The position numbers and the translations under genes are program-made. A model generated the notes under the pieces. It worked only from the letters and a program-made list of their open reading frames with translations. It made no database searches and was not told the DNA's origin. This document shows, piece after piece, positions 41,438 to 52,993 of a stretch of DNA of 64,000 bases (within the stretch, counting starts at the first letter, position 1; each line of letters opens with the position of its first letter). The DNA comes from Immersiella caudata. Its lineage: Eukaryota; Ascomycota; Sordariomycetes; Sordariales; Lasiosphaeriaceae. Where the stretch lies: positions 3,906,001-3,970,000 of the forward strand of contig JAULSU010000002.1 in NCBI GenBank assembly GCA_030512335.1. The letters run 5' to 3'.

Positions 41438-41864
41438 ATAGTGGTATAGACAAAAGCTGCCAGAAGGCCTATGAGTGATGTAACAAATGATATGGAATGG
41501 GAAATGGCAAGCAATCAAATGTTGGGATTACAATGCGCTCTTCTGAGTGTCCTCTCTGTGCAGCCAGAATCTTTGTGTTGAACTTCCACCAGCGCACGCG
41601 GCGGTGACATTGTGAGCAGCTGGGCCGCGATCTTGGGCCGACGGGTTGTCTTGGCACGGTACCCAAAATTTCCCCACACAACAGCTTACGCCAGCTGACA
41701 ACGGCCCGAGCCAGTCGCGTCCTCCGTCGAAAATCTGGATGTGGATGCCGACGAGAACCCTTGAGAGAACCTCATTCACGACGCCATTCCAAGACCTCCC
41801 CGCCCAATTGTCTCTTGTCATCGCGTGTACCAACACTGCGACGCCCCTACAGATTTGGCCCATC
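41438..41864. other. Intergenic, promoter of the L23 gene
   Basis: No gene. It contains the 3' flank of the DJ-1-family gene and the presumed promoter of the mitochondrial L23 gene. Confidence 0.6.
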
Positions 41865-42548
41865 ATGGCGACCTCAGCTGCAACGAAAGTATACCAAACG
41901 CTCAAACCTGTGGGCCAGAAGCAGCTCTTCCTGTACGAAAGAACCTCGTAGCTCAGGACAAGCCGAAATCACCCCAGCTAACCACTGCAAACCAGCCCTA
42001 ATCACGTCGTCACCTTCGTCCGCCCACGGCCCAGACAGCCTGCCAACCACGCTCTGTTCAAAGTCCCCCTTAAATGGAACAAGTTTGACCTCCGCGACTA
42101 CCTCTTTCACCTCTACGATGTCGAAGTACGTGGCATCCGCTCCTACATCAACCAGATGGCGCCTCAGCGCAAGAATAACGCTGGGAAGTGGTACCGTCCG
42201 CAGTCGGAGAAGATGATGGTTGCGGAGCTGGTCAAACCCTTTGTGTGGCCCAAGGCGCCGGGCGTGGAGGACCGTCAAGGATTCGACTACGAATTGCACA
42301 GAAAATTCAAGGGTTACGAGGAGGACAGGGTCAAGGATATGATGAATGAGTACAAGGGAATTATTCCACTGAGGTCGCAGTCCAAGATTCCGGCGGATGT
42401 GAAGGGGCTGAGGGAGCAGGCCAGGGAGTTCCTGGAACAGCCAGAGCGGTGGCAGGAAGAGGGTGTGAAGGGCGGGAAGTGGAGGGAGGTGGAGGTGGAT
42501 GATCACTTTAATTTTGAGGAAGGGGGGAGTGGAAAATCGGGGAATTAG
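41865..42548 (+). CDS. mrp20: Mitochondrial ribosomal protein uL23m (2 exons)
   Basis: Exons 41865-41932 and 41996-42548 give 206 residues. The intron (63 bp, GTACGA...GCTAAC...CCAG) joins GQKQLFL to PNHVVTFVRPRPRQP. The uL23 core is clear: ALFKVPLKWNKFDLRDYLFH, LYDVEVRGIRSYINQM. A C-terminal extension of about 100 residues, with KPFVWPKAPGVEDRQGFDYE and a Glu-rich end, is typical of fungal mitochondrial L23. It is a component of the mitochondrial large subunit near the exit tunnel. Confidence 0.9.
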
Positions 42549-42816
42549 GCGGGGGAGCATGAAGTCCCGGATAGTATCTGAGGTTTTCCGATCGTTTGTT
42601 CAGGTGGTTGTGTAGCCCAGGGCAGGCGCTGTGCGAAGAAAGGATACGGTATGCGACGACTACGAGGGATCCTTGATTGTACGAGTTGGGGGCCCTGAGC
42701 GTGCGGTTTCGAATAATCGAATACTGCTGCCGAGAGGCACATTGGGGGAGACCATGAGATTGGATGTACGATATTCTAGAGACGGTGTATTACATGTACA
42801 GCACAATACAACAAAT

Positions 42817-43935
42817 CTACAAGCCAGGCTCGGTCAATCCCCAACCGTCAGCCGCAGAGGCCGCATTGCCGTTCTTCTCCGCCACGGCATCCTGCTCATC
42901 AGCCTCCCTCCAATGCTCCCGGTGCTGAAATAACAAGACTTCATCCCCCCACGCCCACCAACCCGCCGTCAGATTCCTCGCAAATACCTCCAACGCCTCA
43001 TACTCTCCCGGCACCAACCCCTCCTCTTCAAAAAACCTCCTCAGATTAGGCTTCCTAGAATGTACATCAGGCACCGTCACCACCACCTTCGTCCCAATTT
43101 TCCCTCCCCCTTTCCCCCCACGCTTCCTCCCGATTACCAACCTCTCCCACGGCTTCCTCCACTCCGAATCCAAACTCACCACCGGCTCCCCTTCCGTCGT
43201 GACCTTCAACCAAATCCACTCACCCACCACCTCAACATCCCATTGCATGAATAAGCCGCCTTGCGGTGAAGTCAACACCTCGACCGCCTGTGGGGAGTTG
43301 GTGACCCATACCCCGACGAGACAGTCTGGTGCGAGGTGGGAGGCAATCGGGATGAGGGAGAGTAGGTCATGGATGGAAGCGTAGTCGCGGACGGTGTGGT
43401 AGGTGGTGCCGGTGCGTTTGCGCTTGGCGGAGCGGTTTGGCCAAGGGGGGTCGAGGAGGATGAGGTTGAACTGGGGAGGGGCGGTGGAAAGGAAGGTTTG
43501 GCGTCGGGAGGAGATGGTGCCGTGGAGGAAGTGTGAGGAAGGGGGGATGATATATGAGGAGGAGTTAGGCGTTGGAGGGGAGAGAGGAGGTTTAGTGTTG
43601 TCATTGGGGGAGCCACGTGAGTAGATTCGTGGCAGATACCAGGGGCCAGCGTGGGAGTGGCGGATCTCGGCGAGGGCTGAGTCGGCGGCGCAGAGGGTCA
43701 TGAGGGCGGAGATCTGGGATGCGGCGGAAGTTGTGGGCGCTCCAATTCGTGTCTTAGGTTCCGGAGTCGGGAAAGCGGCCGAAGGGGGCGGTGCCGAGAC
43801 GAGCCGGCGGAGCTTCGGAGGGTCCACATTTGTTAGGCGGTCGGAGGGTACTTGGGCTTCTTCTATCGATCGGGGGAGGTCGAGAAGGATGACTGATTTG
43901 CTGGCATTTTGAAAGAGTATGGATGAGGAACTCAT
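42817..43935 (-). CDS. MT-A70-family methyltransferase, METTL4-like
   Basis: 372 residues from ATG 43935 (MSSSSILFQNASKSVILLD), intronless. The catalytic motif NLILLDPPWPNRS (DPPW at residues 162-165), YHTVRDYASIHDLLSLIPI, GVWVTNSPQAVEVL, EWIWLKVTTEGEPV, WRKPWERLVIGRKR, HSRKPNLRRFFEEEG and LEVFARNLTAGWWAWGDEVL define the MT-A70 fold with the METTL4 signature. It is expected to transfer methyl groups to N6 of adenine in RNA or DNA; the substrate in fungi is not established. It is divergent from the carrier gene at 44431 and shares about 0.5 kb of promoter. Confidence 0.9.
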   Translation of the reverse strand: MSSSSILFQNASKSVILLDLPRSIEEAQVPSDRLTNVDPPKLRRLVSAPPPSAAFPTPEPKTRIGAPTTSAASQISALMTLCAADSALAEIRHSHAGPWYLPRIYSRGSPNDNTKPPLSPPTPNSSSYIIPPSSHFLHGTISSRRQTFLSTAPPQFNLILLDPPWPNRSAKRKRTGTTYHTVRDYASIHDLLSLIPIASHLAPDCLVGVWVTNSPQAVEVLTSPQGGLFMQWDVEVVGEWIWLKVTTEGEPVVSLDSEWRKPWERLVIGRKRGGKGGGKIGTKVVVTVPDVHSRKPNLRRFFEEEGLVPGEYEALEVFARNLTAGWWAWGDEVLLFQHREHWREADEQDAVAEKNGNAASAADGWGLTEPGL

Positions 43936-44430
43936 GTATGTGTTGTATAAGGTACTTTTGCATCGGCCTTTAGAACAATAAGCGAAGCCGTTGCGCGAAG
44001 CCGGCGTGGTCTCGGTGCATAATGAAGAAGCCGGGATTGGTTCCGTCCGTTGCTCGCGTGCCATTCAGGGTCGGGCTGGCCCGGGGTCGCTTTGTGGGCC
44101 TGTTCTGCAATCGGTTCCTGCTGATGAGAAATCTCGGCAATCCTCGGCTTGTCCCATCGGGCTGGGGGATCTGCCTCCCCCAAAAAGTTAAAAATTCCTC
44201 CGCAAGCCACGGCCTGGCTGGATGACGTCCCTTTTTCGTCGCATTTCCCGGAAACTTGGACTCAGCGAGCACCGTCACCTAAACTCGCCACATACACGAA
44301 CTCTACCCTCTTTAAACGCCAACAACCGTCGAGCCCGACCGATGCGATCGTAAACCCCGCAGCAAAAGTCGCATATAGCACACCGCGCGCAACGACGGAG
44401 CGATATCCGTCAGCGGAGATCAGAGGAGGG
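43936..44430. promoter_or_regulatory. Bidirectional promoter region, methyltransferase / mitochondrial carrier
   Basis: 495 bp separate two divergent start codons and no reading frame in between is credible. Both genes must take their core promoters from this interval. No specific factor site can be named. Confidence 0.6.
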
Positions 44431-45651
44431 ATGCCCTCGGCGGGAGGGCTCATAAGCCATGGCGCACACGAACCACGAGAGATGATGCGCGACGCACCGC
44501 GCCAACCCCGGGGGCAGAGGGATCCGGTCCTCTGCCCAACCGATGAGGAGGCTGCAGTTCCGCGTAGGAAAGGGGCGCAGAACAAGCGGAGCCTGGATTA
44601 TCTTTGGAGGTCTGGCGTCGCTGGTGGTATGGCCGGCTGTGTGGTAGGTTGTTCTCGCGCGTGGTTGGATTGCACCGATTGACCGTGCCCCTCTGCGTAG
44701 GCCAAGACACTCGTTGCACCGCTCGACAGAGTCAAGATTCTCTTCCAGGCGCACAATCCGCACTTTGTTAAGTACACGGGTTCCTGGTTTGGTGTCGCCG
44801 AAGCCATGAAGGACATATATCACCAGGACGGAGTTCTTGGTCTCTACAGAGGTCACTCGGCCACGGCATTGAGGATATTTCCCTACGCCGCCATCAAGTT
44901 TCTCGCATACGAGCAGATCCGGGCCGTTGTGATTCCCAGCAAACAATACGAAACGCCTTTCCGACGTCTCATCAGCGGTTCGCTGGCTGGCGTGACGTCG
45001 GTTTTCTTCACATACCCCCTCGAGGTCATCCGGGTGCGACTGGCTTTCGAAACCAAGAAGGATGGTCGTTCGACATTCACATCGATATGCAAGCGCATTT
45101 ACCACGAACACCCCACTATTAAACCCCTGGGGGCCGACTATGCCAGCGGAACCGCTGCCGCTGCGGCCACCGCCGTCAATACCGCTACTCCTCGCGGTGG
45201 GCTCATCAACTTCTACCGTGGATTCTCCTCCACACTTCTCGGTATGATACCGTACGCCGGCATGTCATTCCTAACCCACGACACCATGGGTGATATTCTT
45301 CGCCATCCTCAGCTGTCGAAGTGGACGACTCTACCACAGCCCGAGAACGCGCCGCCCGGGAAAGCAGCACCTCTCCGATCATGGGCTGAGCTGTTTGCTG
45401 GTGGTGTTGCCGGTGTCATCTCCCAGACGGCGTCGTACCCTCTCGAGGTCATCAGGAGACGAATGCAAGTGGGCGGCGCCGTCGGTGACGGGCACAGGCT
45501 ACGCATTGGAGAAATAGCCAAAATTATCCTTCGAGAGCGTGGGTTTAGAGGTTTCTTTGTCGGCTTGACGATTGGCTACGTTAAGGTGGCACCGATGGCG
45601 GCGGCGGCTTTCTACACGTACGAGAGGACGAAGACATGGCTCGGCATTTAG
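44431..45651 (+). CDS. leu5: Mitochondrial carrier, LEU5/SLC25A42-like coenzyme A transporter (2 exons)
   Basis: Exons 44431-44643 and 44701-45651 give 387 residues; the intron (57 bp, GTAGGT...GCGTAG) joins GGMAGCV to AKTLVAPLDRVKIL. Three carrier repeats are present with signatures PLDRVK, YPLEVIR and YPLEVIR, plus FRGFFVGLTIGYVKVAPMAA at the end. The order GLYRGHSATALRIFPYAAIK, VTSVFFTYPLEVIRVRLAFE and FYRGFSSTLLGMIPYAGMSF is the LEU5/SLC25A42 pattern. It is predicted to import coenzyme A into mitochondria across the inner membrane. The N-terminal extension of about 50 residues is variable in this family. Confidence 0.88.
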
Positions 45652-46299
45652 ACGAAGAGGAATTTGGCTACCATCATCATTGCATGGGACGGCGTTGGAA
45701 GGCATTTTGCGTTGAACTGTCGTTTTTGTTTTACCCACGGCTGATCTTAGAGCGGGAGCTGACTGGAGACTCGTTTCTCCCCGGCGTATGGGGAATTGTA
45801 TGTTGAGCGCAGAAGTAAGATACACCACGGCAGAGGCGGCATGTCTGTCACCCTTTTGGAAACAGAAGTAATTTCTTTTGTTCACTACGAGCTCGTGGTT
45901 TTGAACCGGCCTACGGAGTAGCGCTTGCCGAGTAAGTTACCTGCTCGCGATGGATGTAGGCTAGATGCAACGGCATGGCTGGTTAGCGGCTTCCATGACA
46001 ACACCCTCACAACGGGTGCATCGGCCCAGGAAGGAGCCACCGTTTTCTTATCTCTTCGGTTCTCATAAGAGTTAGACAGCCTGTCGATCCCACGTCCGTT
46101 CCAAGACCACGACCTGGGTCGATCTGTGAGTGCGACTATCTCGACTCGGATTCGACGCCAACACCATGCCCCTTTCTTTCTAAGAGATCACGGTTCTTAA
46201 AGAACATCATCTCTCCCCATCCCCTGGTCCACATTATCATCCGTCGCCCTGACCAACTTACCTACCTGTCAACCTTTCAACCACCAAGCCCTCATCAAA
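45652..46299. other. Intergenic
   Basis: 3' flank of the carrier gene and promoter of the thioesterase gene (CT/CCA-rich in the last 100 bp). No gene is seen. Confidence 0.6.
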
Positions 46300-47139
46300 A
46301 TGGCCTCCTCCGTGCAAACCACCACCGGCGGCCCCGCCGTCAAGCCCCATTCCGCCCCCAAAAACCACAACCAATTCATCGCCGACCCCGTCTCCCACTT
46401 CCGTTCCATCCCTTGGTGCAACACCCTCATGACCGACCCCGCCGTCCTCGACACCATCATCCCAGACCGCCAACCCCTCGCCTCAGGCGAATCAAACTTC
46501 GTCCGGCGCGTCATGAACTCCGGTACCACGGTTCGCGCATGCGTCACCTTCTTCCGGATGCTCAAGACGCCAGGGGGCAAGGGACTGGCGGTGGATGGGC
46601 TGTCGAAGAGCGCGGCGTTGCTGAAGGGGGGTAGCAAAGCGGATGGGGAGGAGGCGAGGAATCCATTTTTGCTGTTCAATGCGCTGTTGGATCTGGGGGA
46701 GGATATGTGTGGGTTCAAGGGGACGTTGCATGGGGGTTTGTTTGCGGTGTTGATGGATGAGGTTATGGGGACGGCGGCTAACTTCCAGGCTGGTGGGTTT
46801 GACGCACTCTTTTCTGGTCCCAGCCACCTTGGTGGTTTTCGGCGGCAGATTTTTCGCATTGTGCTGACTTTTGCAGAACACGGAGCGTATACGGTGCAAT
46901 TCAACACCATGTTCCGGAAGGCAGTAAAGTTGCCGCAGGTGGTGCTTGTCAGAGGCAGGGTTGTCAAGAAAGAGGGGAGGAAGATCTTTGTGAGGGGTTC
47001 GATTGAGGATAAGGATGGTGAGTCGCCGGTTGCGTGTTGGATACTTTGTGTTGCTAACAATGTGATAGGAAACTTGCTAGGTGAGGGAGATGGCATTTGG
47101 GTCCAAATGGGCAGCGACATCGGCAGGAGTCAGCTGTAG
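46300..47139 (+). CDS. Hotdog-fold acyl-CoA thioesterase-like protein (3 exons)
   Basis: Exons 46300-46792, 46877-47017 and 47069-47139 give 234 residues; introns (84 and 51 bp) have GTGGGT/GTGAGT donors and GCTGAC/GCTAAC branch sites. The hotdog core is FKGTLHGGLFAVLMDEVMGT, then after splicing AANFQAEHGAYTVQFNTMFR, VVLVRGRVVKKEGRKIFVRG and SIEDKDG. HGG...DE is the usual active region of the PaaI/THEM4 thioesterase group. It probably hydrolyses an acyl-CoA; the substrate is not inferable. The upstream 100 residues are fungal-specific. Confidence 0.85.
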   Translation: MASSVQTTTGGPAVKPHSAPKNHNQFIADPVSHFRSIPWCNTLMTDPAVLDTIIPDRQPLASGESNFVRRVMNSGTTVRACVTFFRMLKTPGGKGLAVDGLSKSAALLKGGSKADGEEARNPFLLFNALLDLGEDMCGFKGTLHGGLFAVLMDEVMGTAANFQAGGFDALFSGPSHLGGFRRQIFRIVLTFAEHGAYTVQFNTMFRKAVKLPQVVLVRGRVVKKEGRKIFVRGSIEDKDGESPVACWILCVANNVIGNLLGEGDGIWVQMGSDIGRSQL

Positions 47140-47364
47140 ACCAGCCGCATCCAAACAAGAAAAGTGGCTTTGTAAGATTGTAGTAGATATACTCGTGACA
47201 GAATAGCTGGGCGACAGCCCCGAGTGTGCGACAGCCATGCTATTCGTGTTCTGTGATCCCAGCTTGATTTCTGCGTACCCTGTAACAGAAGTAGCCTCAA
47301 TGGCTGCATCGTCCCACCCACAAATATCCCATTTCCGAACGCCTGCAATATTAAAAAAAAAAAA

Positions 47365-47435
47365 GCGCCAGTGGTTTAGTGGTAAAATCCATCGTTGCCA
47401 TCGATGGGCCCCGCGTTCGATTCGCGGCTGGCGCA
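47365..47435 (+). tRNA. tRNA-Gly (GCC)
   Basis: A 71-nt cloverleaf starts GCGCCAGTGGTTTAGTGGTA; anticodon loop TTGCCAT, T-loop TTCGATT, discriminator A. It follows a 12-A tract directly. Confidence 0.95.
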
Positions 47436-47779
47436 ATTATCTCAACAACTCCTTCAGAAGTTGAAATTCTGGTTTTTGCTTCTCTTGGCAGGTGTTGTTT
47501 TGTCCACGGACACCACCTCAAATTGAATTCAGGGGTTCCAGAAGTGCGCGCAGCCTGTCAGCTGATTGGGCGTCAGCGGTGGGTCCACTTTTTATCGCCA
47601 GCAAGCCAGCAAGGCGCGCTTGGCGAGTCGAAGACGCGACTGCTTGTGGGACGCCAAAATTGCAGAGCTCGGGCTCACTGAGGCTCTCATCCACGTTCGA
47701 CGACCGCTTTCCATACCAAACCACTCATCTTGCATCGGTTTCGGCCAACCTTTCAACAAAACATATAAGAAGAATCGTA
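47436..47779. other. Promoter region of the ORC4 gene
   Basis: Between tRNA-Gly and the ORC4 start. The long open frame upstream of ATG 47780 lacks ATG support and is treated as 5' leader. Confidence 0.5.
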
Positions 47780-50474
47780 ATGTCAGGCCGCAAAAGCGCA
47801 CCACAAGGGAGAAAGCGCCCACGAGTGCAAAATGAAGACGACTCGCCGTCGGCCTCATCCGCTACCGCCAAACGGCCGCGACTCAACACTGCAGACTCGC
47901 CACTTGGCGAAATCAGCCCGAACCCCCCTAGTTTGATCTCAACCGCTATCAACGGTGCTCTCAATCTGGGTCGTCGCATAGTCTCAGGGGGTCGACCAAC
48001 ACCGGAGAAGCCCAAACGAAAGCCAAATGGAGACCCGTGGGAGATCCCCGACTCTGAGGGTGAGCGCTCAACCAGACCAGCGCAGCCCAAGAAGGCGCAG
48101 TCTGCAGCAAAGAGATCACAAAAACCGGCAGCCAAAGGCGGGGAGGATATTTACGATGTCCCAGATTCTGGCGACGAGCTAGGGGGTGCGATCACCCCCA
48201 AGAAACTTCCCCGGCAGAGGAAGACCGTTGAGGCTGCAAGTGAGCTGAAATTAAAAGCTTCCACAAAAGAAACAACATCAACACGAGGAAAACGCGGCCG
48301 CGCGGGCAAAGAAGCCGCAGAGGACACCCAGGATGAACTCCCTGCAGCCGACACGCCTACTAAGCCTCGGTCCGCAAGGAGACAGCCCGCACCAACCATC
48401 GAAGATCCAACTGAGCAGGAATCCGAAAATGAAGGGAAAGGAAGGTCATTACTACCGAGGGCTCGACGGTGGAAGAACTCTGAAGGAGAGTGGGTTGATC
48501 CGGAGCCGAAGCCAAAGGGGATTTTGACGCCCATGGAGAAGAATGGGGACCATCGCCGCAAGAGCGTTGCTTTCAAGAGTGTCCCGGGCGGCAAGAAAGG
48601 CAAGGGCTCGTTTGAGGAAGCCCTATCTAAGGCGTCTGAATCGGCATCGAAGCCTGCACGGGGACGGAAACCTGCTGCCTTTGAGGAGGCGAAGGTGGAG
48701 GCTGAAGATAAGGATGAATCGAGCGCTGAAATAGAGGGGGAGGAAGAGGAGGAGGAGGAGGAAGATGAGGAGGAACAGGACGACGAAGTTTGCACCGTCT
48801 GCTCCAAGCCTGATTCGAAGAAGGGAAACGAGATTGTCTTTTGCGACAACTGTGACTCGGCGTATCACCAGAAATGCTGCGGTCTAGCCAAGATTCCCAA
48901 GGGCGACTGGATATGCGGAAGCTGCGAGCAGGAAGAGGTGACTTCTGTCCCGGCCACGAAGAAAGCTGCATCGGTGGTTGCTCGGGAAGCTCAGCAACCA
49001 GACACTCCAAACTTTGAGCAGCATCTCCAAGCCGCGCAACGTGTGTTGCTTGATCGTTGCTCGGGCAGGCGGCGGATCAAGCTCGTTGGCCAGGATGATG
49101 CTTATGACAAGGCTTACCAGCTGGTGGAACAGACGGTTGTGGCTGGTGAGGGTAACTCGATGATGGTAATAGGTGCTCGCGGGTGCGGGAAGACCACGGT
49201 AAGTGCCCATGTATGACTTCTCATCATCTATGAGGGGCTAACGTTACTCTCAGCTCGTGGAGATGATCGTGTCAGATCTTTCTGGGCAGCATAAAGACCA
49301 GTTCCACGTCGTGCGGCTGAACGGATTCATCCACACGGATGACAAACTTGCCTTGAGGGAGATATGGCGCCAACTCGGCAAAGAGATGGAGGTCGAGGAC
49401 GACCTCATCAACAAAACCAACAACTATGCCGACACCATGGCTTCGCTCTTGGCTCTCTTATCCCACCCCTCAGAAATCGCTGAGGCTCACGAGGGCGTCA
49501 CCTCAAAGTCTGTGATCTTTTTGATCGACGAGTTTGATCTATTCGCAACACACGCCAGGCAGACTCTTCTCTACAATTTATTTGACATTGCACAGGCCAG
49601 AAAAGCACCGATCGCCGTGCTCGGGCTCACCACGAGGATCGATGTTGTCGAGAGCTTGGAGAAGCGGGTAAAGAGTAGATTCAGCCACAGATATGTCTAC
49701 CTCTCGCTCCCCAAGAGCTTGCCCGCATACTGGGACGTTTGCAGGCAAGGGCTCAGCATCGATGACGACGATATGTCCAAGGAGGGGATCGACGCCGCTT
49801 TGAAAGGGCATCGTGAATTCTGGAAGTGGTGGAACGAGAGTATAGAGGTAGGCACGACGCGATCACACACTGTGTGACATGGAACTGACAGGCCACCATT
49901 CTAGGCCCTGCGCAAAGCCTCTAGCTTCCAAGACCACCTTGAGTCTCACTTTTACAGCACCAAGTCAGTTCCGGCGTTCCTCAGCAGCTGCATACTGCCG
50001 CTCTCGTCGCTGTCCCCGGCATCTCCCTCGTTGCAGATCCCTGGCTCAGGTGTCGTGTCGCTGTCGCCACCCGACTCCAAGTTGCACGTACTCCAGGCGC
50101 TCTCGGATCTAGACCTGTCGATGCTCATCGCCGCAGCGCGTTTAGACATTGTGGCACACACCGACACAGTCAACTTCGCCATGGCCTACGACGAGTACAC
50201 GTCGCTCATGAGCCGGCAGCGCGTGCAGTCGGCGACGTCGGGCATGGTGGCACTGGGAGGTGGTGCGCGTGTGTGGGGCCGCGGGATTGCCAGCATGGCG
50301 TGGGAGCGGCTCGTCACACTGGGCATGCTCATTCCCGCTGCGACGGTAGGGCGGGGTGCGGCGGGACAGAGCGGGCTGGACGCCAAGATGTGGAAGGCGG
50401 ATGTGGCGTTGGAGGAGATTCCCGCTGCGGTGAAACTGAACGCCGTGCTGGGCCGGTGGTGTAAGGAGATCTGA
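47780..50474 (+). CDS. orc4: Origin recognition complex subunit 4 with N-terminal PHD finger (3 exons)
   Basis: Exons 47780-49198, 49254-49847 and 49905-50474 give 860 residues, both introns phase 0. The first 330 residues are basic and disordered, followed by an acidic run. A PHD finger (residues about 336-383) has EVCTVCSKPDSKKGNEIVFC, DNCDSAYHQKCCG and DWICGSCE. The ORC4 AAA+ core follows: Walker A GARGCGKTT at about 465-473, split from LVEMIV by intron 1, and Walker B VIFLIDEFDLF. The winged-helix C-terminus ends LNAVLGRWCKEI. ORC4 is part of the six-subunit complex that marks replication origins. The PHD finger, which usually reads histone H3 tails, is a feature of filamentous-fungal ORC4 and absent from yeast. 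Confidence 0.92.
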
Positions 50475-51411
50475 GGGGCGACCGCTTAAAATGAGATTCT
50501 TTTTGACCTGTTCGACATCTTGGTAATGGGAATGACGGGTAGGGGATGCTGGGGGTTCCTGATGATGTCAGGTCCTTGTTCGGTCGGATCCCGACGGTCC
50601 CGCCTGCGGGTTTGGCGGGAGCGGGGGCTGTGTCGAGGGGACACACGCCGTGGCTATTGGTTGGGTCTACTACTCTGGTGAGTGCCAGGACGACCAGATA
50701 AAAGGAGACTCGAGCGTCGATCTGGGCCTCCGGTGCAACGGCGCCTTTGTTTGCGCAACTTCAAAACATCGCGGCTACGACTAACGGTGTTCTCGACGGC
50801 CATTTTCTCAACACCATGGGTTGGTCCCAGCAGTCTGGATGAAACCGGTCGCGTGGCTTGCACCCCTGCCCAGCTGGCCTGTTTGACAGCCCAGATGACG
50901 GGCATCCAATCGACAGCCTTGACGCCACACATTTCTCAGCGTCTATTTTAGGCCCCCAGTTACACAGCCCGCGCGAAGCGCACTCAGCCAGACTTGAACG
51001 ACACTGCATATAACGGACTGATTTAGCAGGCAATGCGCCCACCGCAGTATGGTTTGCGAGGCAAGAAGGCTGGTTCTGGCTAGTCTCGTTCCTTAATCCC
51101 CGAGTTGATAATACCACAGGATCTGCCTTTGGTTGTTTTCATTTCTCCTTCTGTTTCATTCTCGTTGCTCGCTACAGGGGTCGCAAAGTCATGCCCACTG
51201 TGTCGTCACGAGAGTTTTTTTTCTTTGTGTGAGACTAAGCAGTCACCGTTACCATAGGGCATCACCGGATACAGGTCCGTGGTTTTCCCTTCTTGGGTAC
51301 CTTATCTCTTTGTTCGCTCTCATCAACTCAAGATCTACCTAAGATCTCTTCTACGCCATCACCATCTCCTGGATATTTCATTTCCTATTACTGTCCATCT
51401 CAACATTCAAT
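50475..51411. other. Intergenic
   Basis: No gene is seen. The last 250 bp before ATG 51412 are strongly CT-rich, as in fungal core promoters. Confidence 0.6.
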
Positions 51412-52801
51412 ATGTTCAAGCGCACGCAGTTTACAACAATTAGCCCCTTGCCGGCGAACATCTCGCGGCAGGTCGTTCTCGACTTCCTCCATGACCACCA
51501 AGAAATGATTGATCTCAACCCCCTGGTCATTGACCGCCACCCGATCGCACCACCGCCGCATGCGCCGCCAGAGGAATTGGAGTGCGTCTGGTACTCCCTA
51601 ACCGACAAGATCTCATATCTTCCCGGGGGACTATATACCGGAGATGTCACTTATACCTGCGCATTCAACGACCTCCGAAACGGCCTCCAAACCCACTGCT
51701 ACGCGCCAGCTGGACTGAGTAGGTGCTGCTCCATCCCCTGTTCATGCATTGCTAACAACCCAAGCAATCCGCGATAGATGGACCGTCAACGGCTCACTCC
51801 CGGACGAACCCTCCGAGCCGATTGAGCTCGGCATCGGCGCCCCCCTCACAGGCCTCTACATCCGCGAGGACGTCGACATGCGCTGCAACATCCTCCTTAC
51901 GACATTTGTTAAAAAGACGCTCAAAAACTCGCATGCGGCTCTGATTGAGCGGCTCAAGGCCAAAGCGCAAATTGCTAGCGGGGGCGTTCCCCTTCCGCAG
52001 CAGCAACTTCAACAGGGGAGTCTGACAGTGAGCGGTAATGGCAGCGGGAAATTGGACTCACTTGGGGGCCTCAGTCTGATGGATAGTAGCGGAAGTAGCT
52101 TCGACTCAGGGTACGGCGCCGGAACCAGGATGGAGAGCACTTCTTGGGAAGTCTCGGGGCAGCAGCTCAAACAAGCGCGAGAAGCCGGTATGAACCGGAA
52201 CAGGAGGAGTCCCTCGCCTGCAACGGGGAAAGATACCAGGTTAGGGGTAAGCGCGCAGACGATGAAGTACTACGAGCAATCGTTGCAGCCGAGGGTGCCA
52301 TCCCCTGCGATGCAGTGGCAACAACAGCAACAGCAACGGTCACAACAGCACGCAAGCCCGCCGCCCCAGTCTACGTCTACGAACCCACCTCTGCCATACC
52401 CAACAACGCCAAATCCGCAATCCCAACCACAGCTACACCTGACGGGGTACCAACAACCACCACACCCATCACCGCCACCTAAATCAACACCATACCCACA
52501 AACGCCCGCGAGACAGCCAGAAAGACAACGAACACCATCCCGAGAACGCCAACGCCAAATAGAACACTCCCAACTCGTCCCTTCGCCACTACGCCTCCCC
52601 TCGACTAGTCCACGCGAGCGGAATGGAAATCCCAACAGCAGGATGGCGCAGCAGCAGAGGGAGTCTTGCCTGTTTTCTGGCAGTGAGAATTCGCCGCCTC
52701 CACCGCCATCTGGGAAAGCCCAGAGCCAGGAGCAGGGGCAGGGTGAGTCGCTAGTGGGGGCTACGTTGAAAGGGCCATTTATTTTGGCGGAACTGCCTTA
52801 G
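51412..52801 (+). CDS. DUF7053-domain protein with Gln/Pro-rich tail (2 exons)
   Basis: Exons 51412-51718 and 51765-52801 give 447 residues; the intron (46 bp, GTAGGT...GCTAAC...AAG) joins CYAPAGL to TIRDRWTVNGS. The DUF7053 domain covers about residues 1-185: ISRQVVLDFLHDHQEMIDLN, VWYSLTDKISYLPGGLYTGD, YTCAFNDLRNGLQTHCYAPA and GLYIREDVDMRCNILLTTFV. This domain is widespread in filamentous ascomycetes; its function is unknown, and its fold may belong to the START/polyketide-cyclase-like group (weak inference). The remainder is low-complexity Gln/Pro/Ser and varies between species. Confidence 0.88.
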
Positions 52802-52890
52802 GGGCACTGTTGCGACGGTTTGGCTTGGAGTTCAGATTATCACTTCGATACTGTGACGAAGGGAGGGGAGAAGGCAAAAAGAGGACATCA

Positions 52891-52993
52891 CGACCCACCC
52901 AGGGGTGGAACCTGGAACCTCCTGATTACTTAGGTTAGGGTTGTAGCAACCTAAACATCGTAGTCAGACGCTCTGCCATTGAGCCAGCGGACC
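52891..52993 (-). tRNA. tRNA-Arg (ACG) with 31-nt intron and altered T-loop
   Basis: The exon sequence follows the intronless copy at 34161 through the D and anticodon arms, then a 31-nt intron interrupts after position 37. The T-loop reads TTCCACC instead of TTCGACC, and the 3' acceptor strand GTGGGTC differs by one base from GTGGATC but pairs better (G-C instead of G-T). All stems still pair. Confidence 0.85.

Noticed and set aside
43991..44278. Several 60-100 codon frames between the methyltransferase and carrier genes
   Set aside because: They overlap each other on both strands within the shared promoter and have no homology.
48151..48849. Long minus-strand Ser-rich frame within the ORC4 gene
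   Set aside because: It is the antisense shadow of the Glu/Lys-rich N-terminal region of ORC4.
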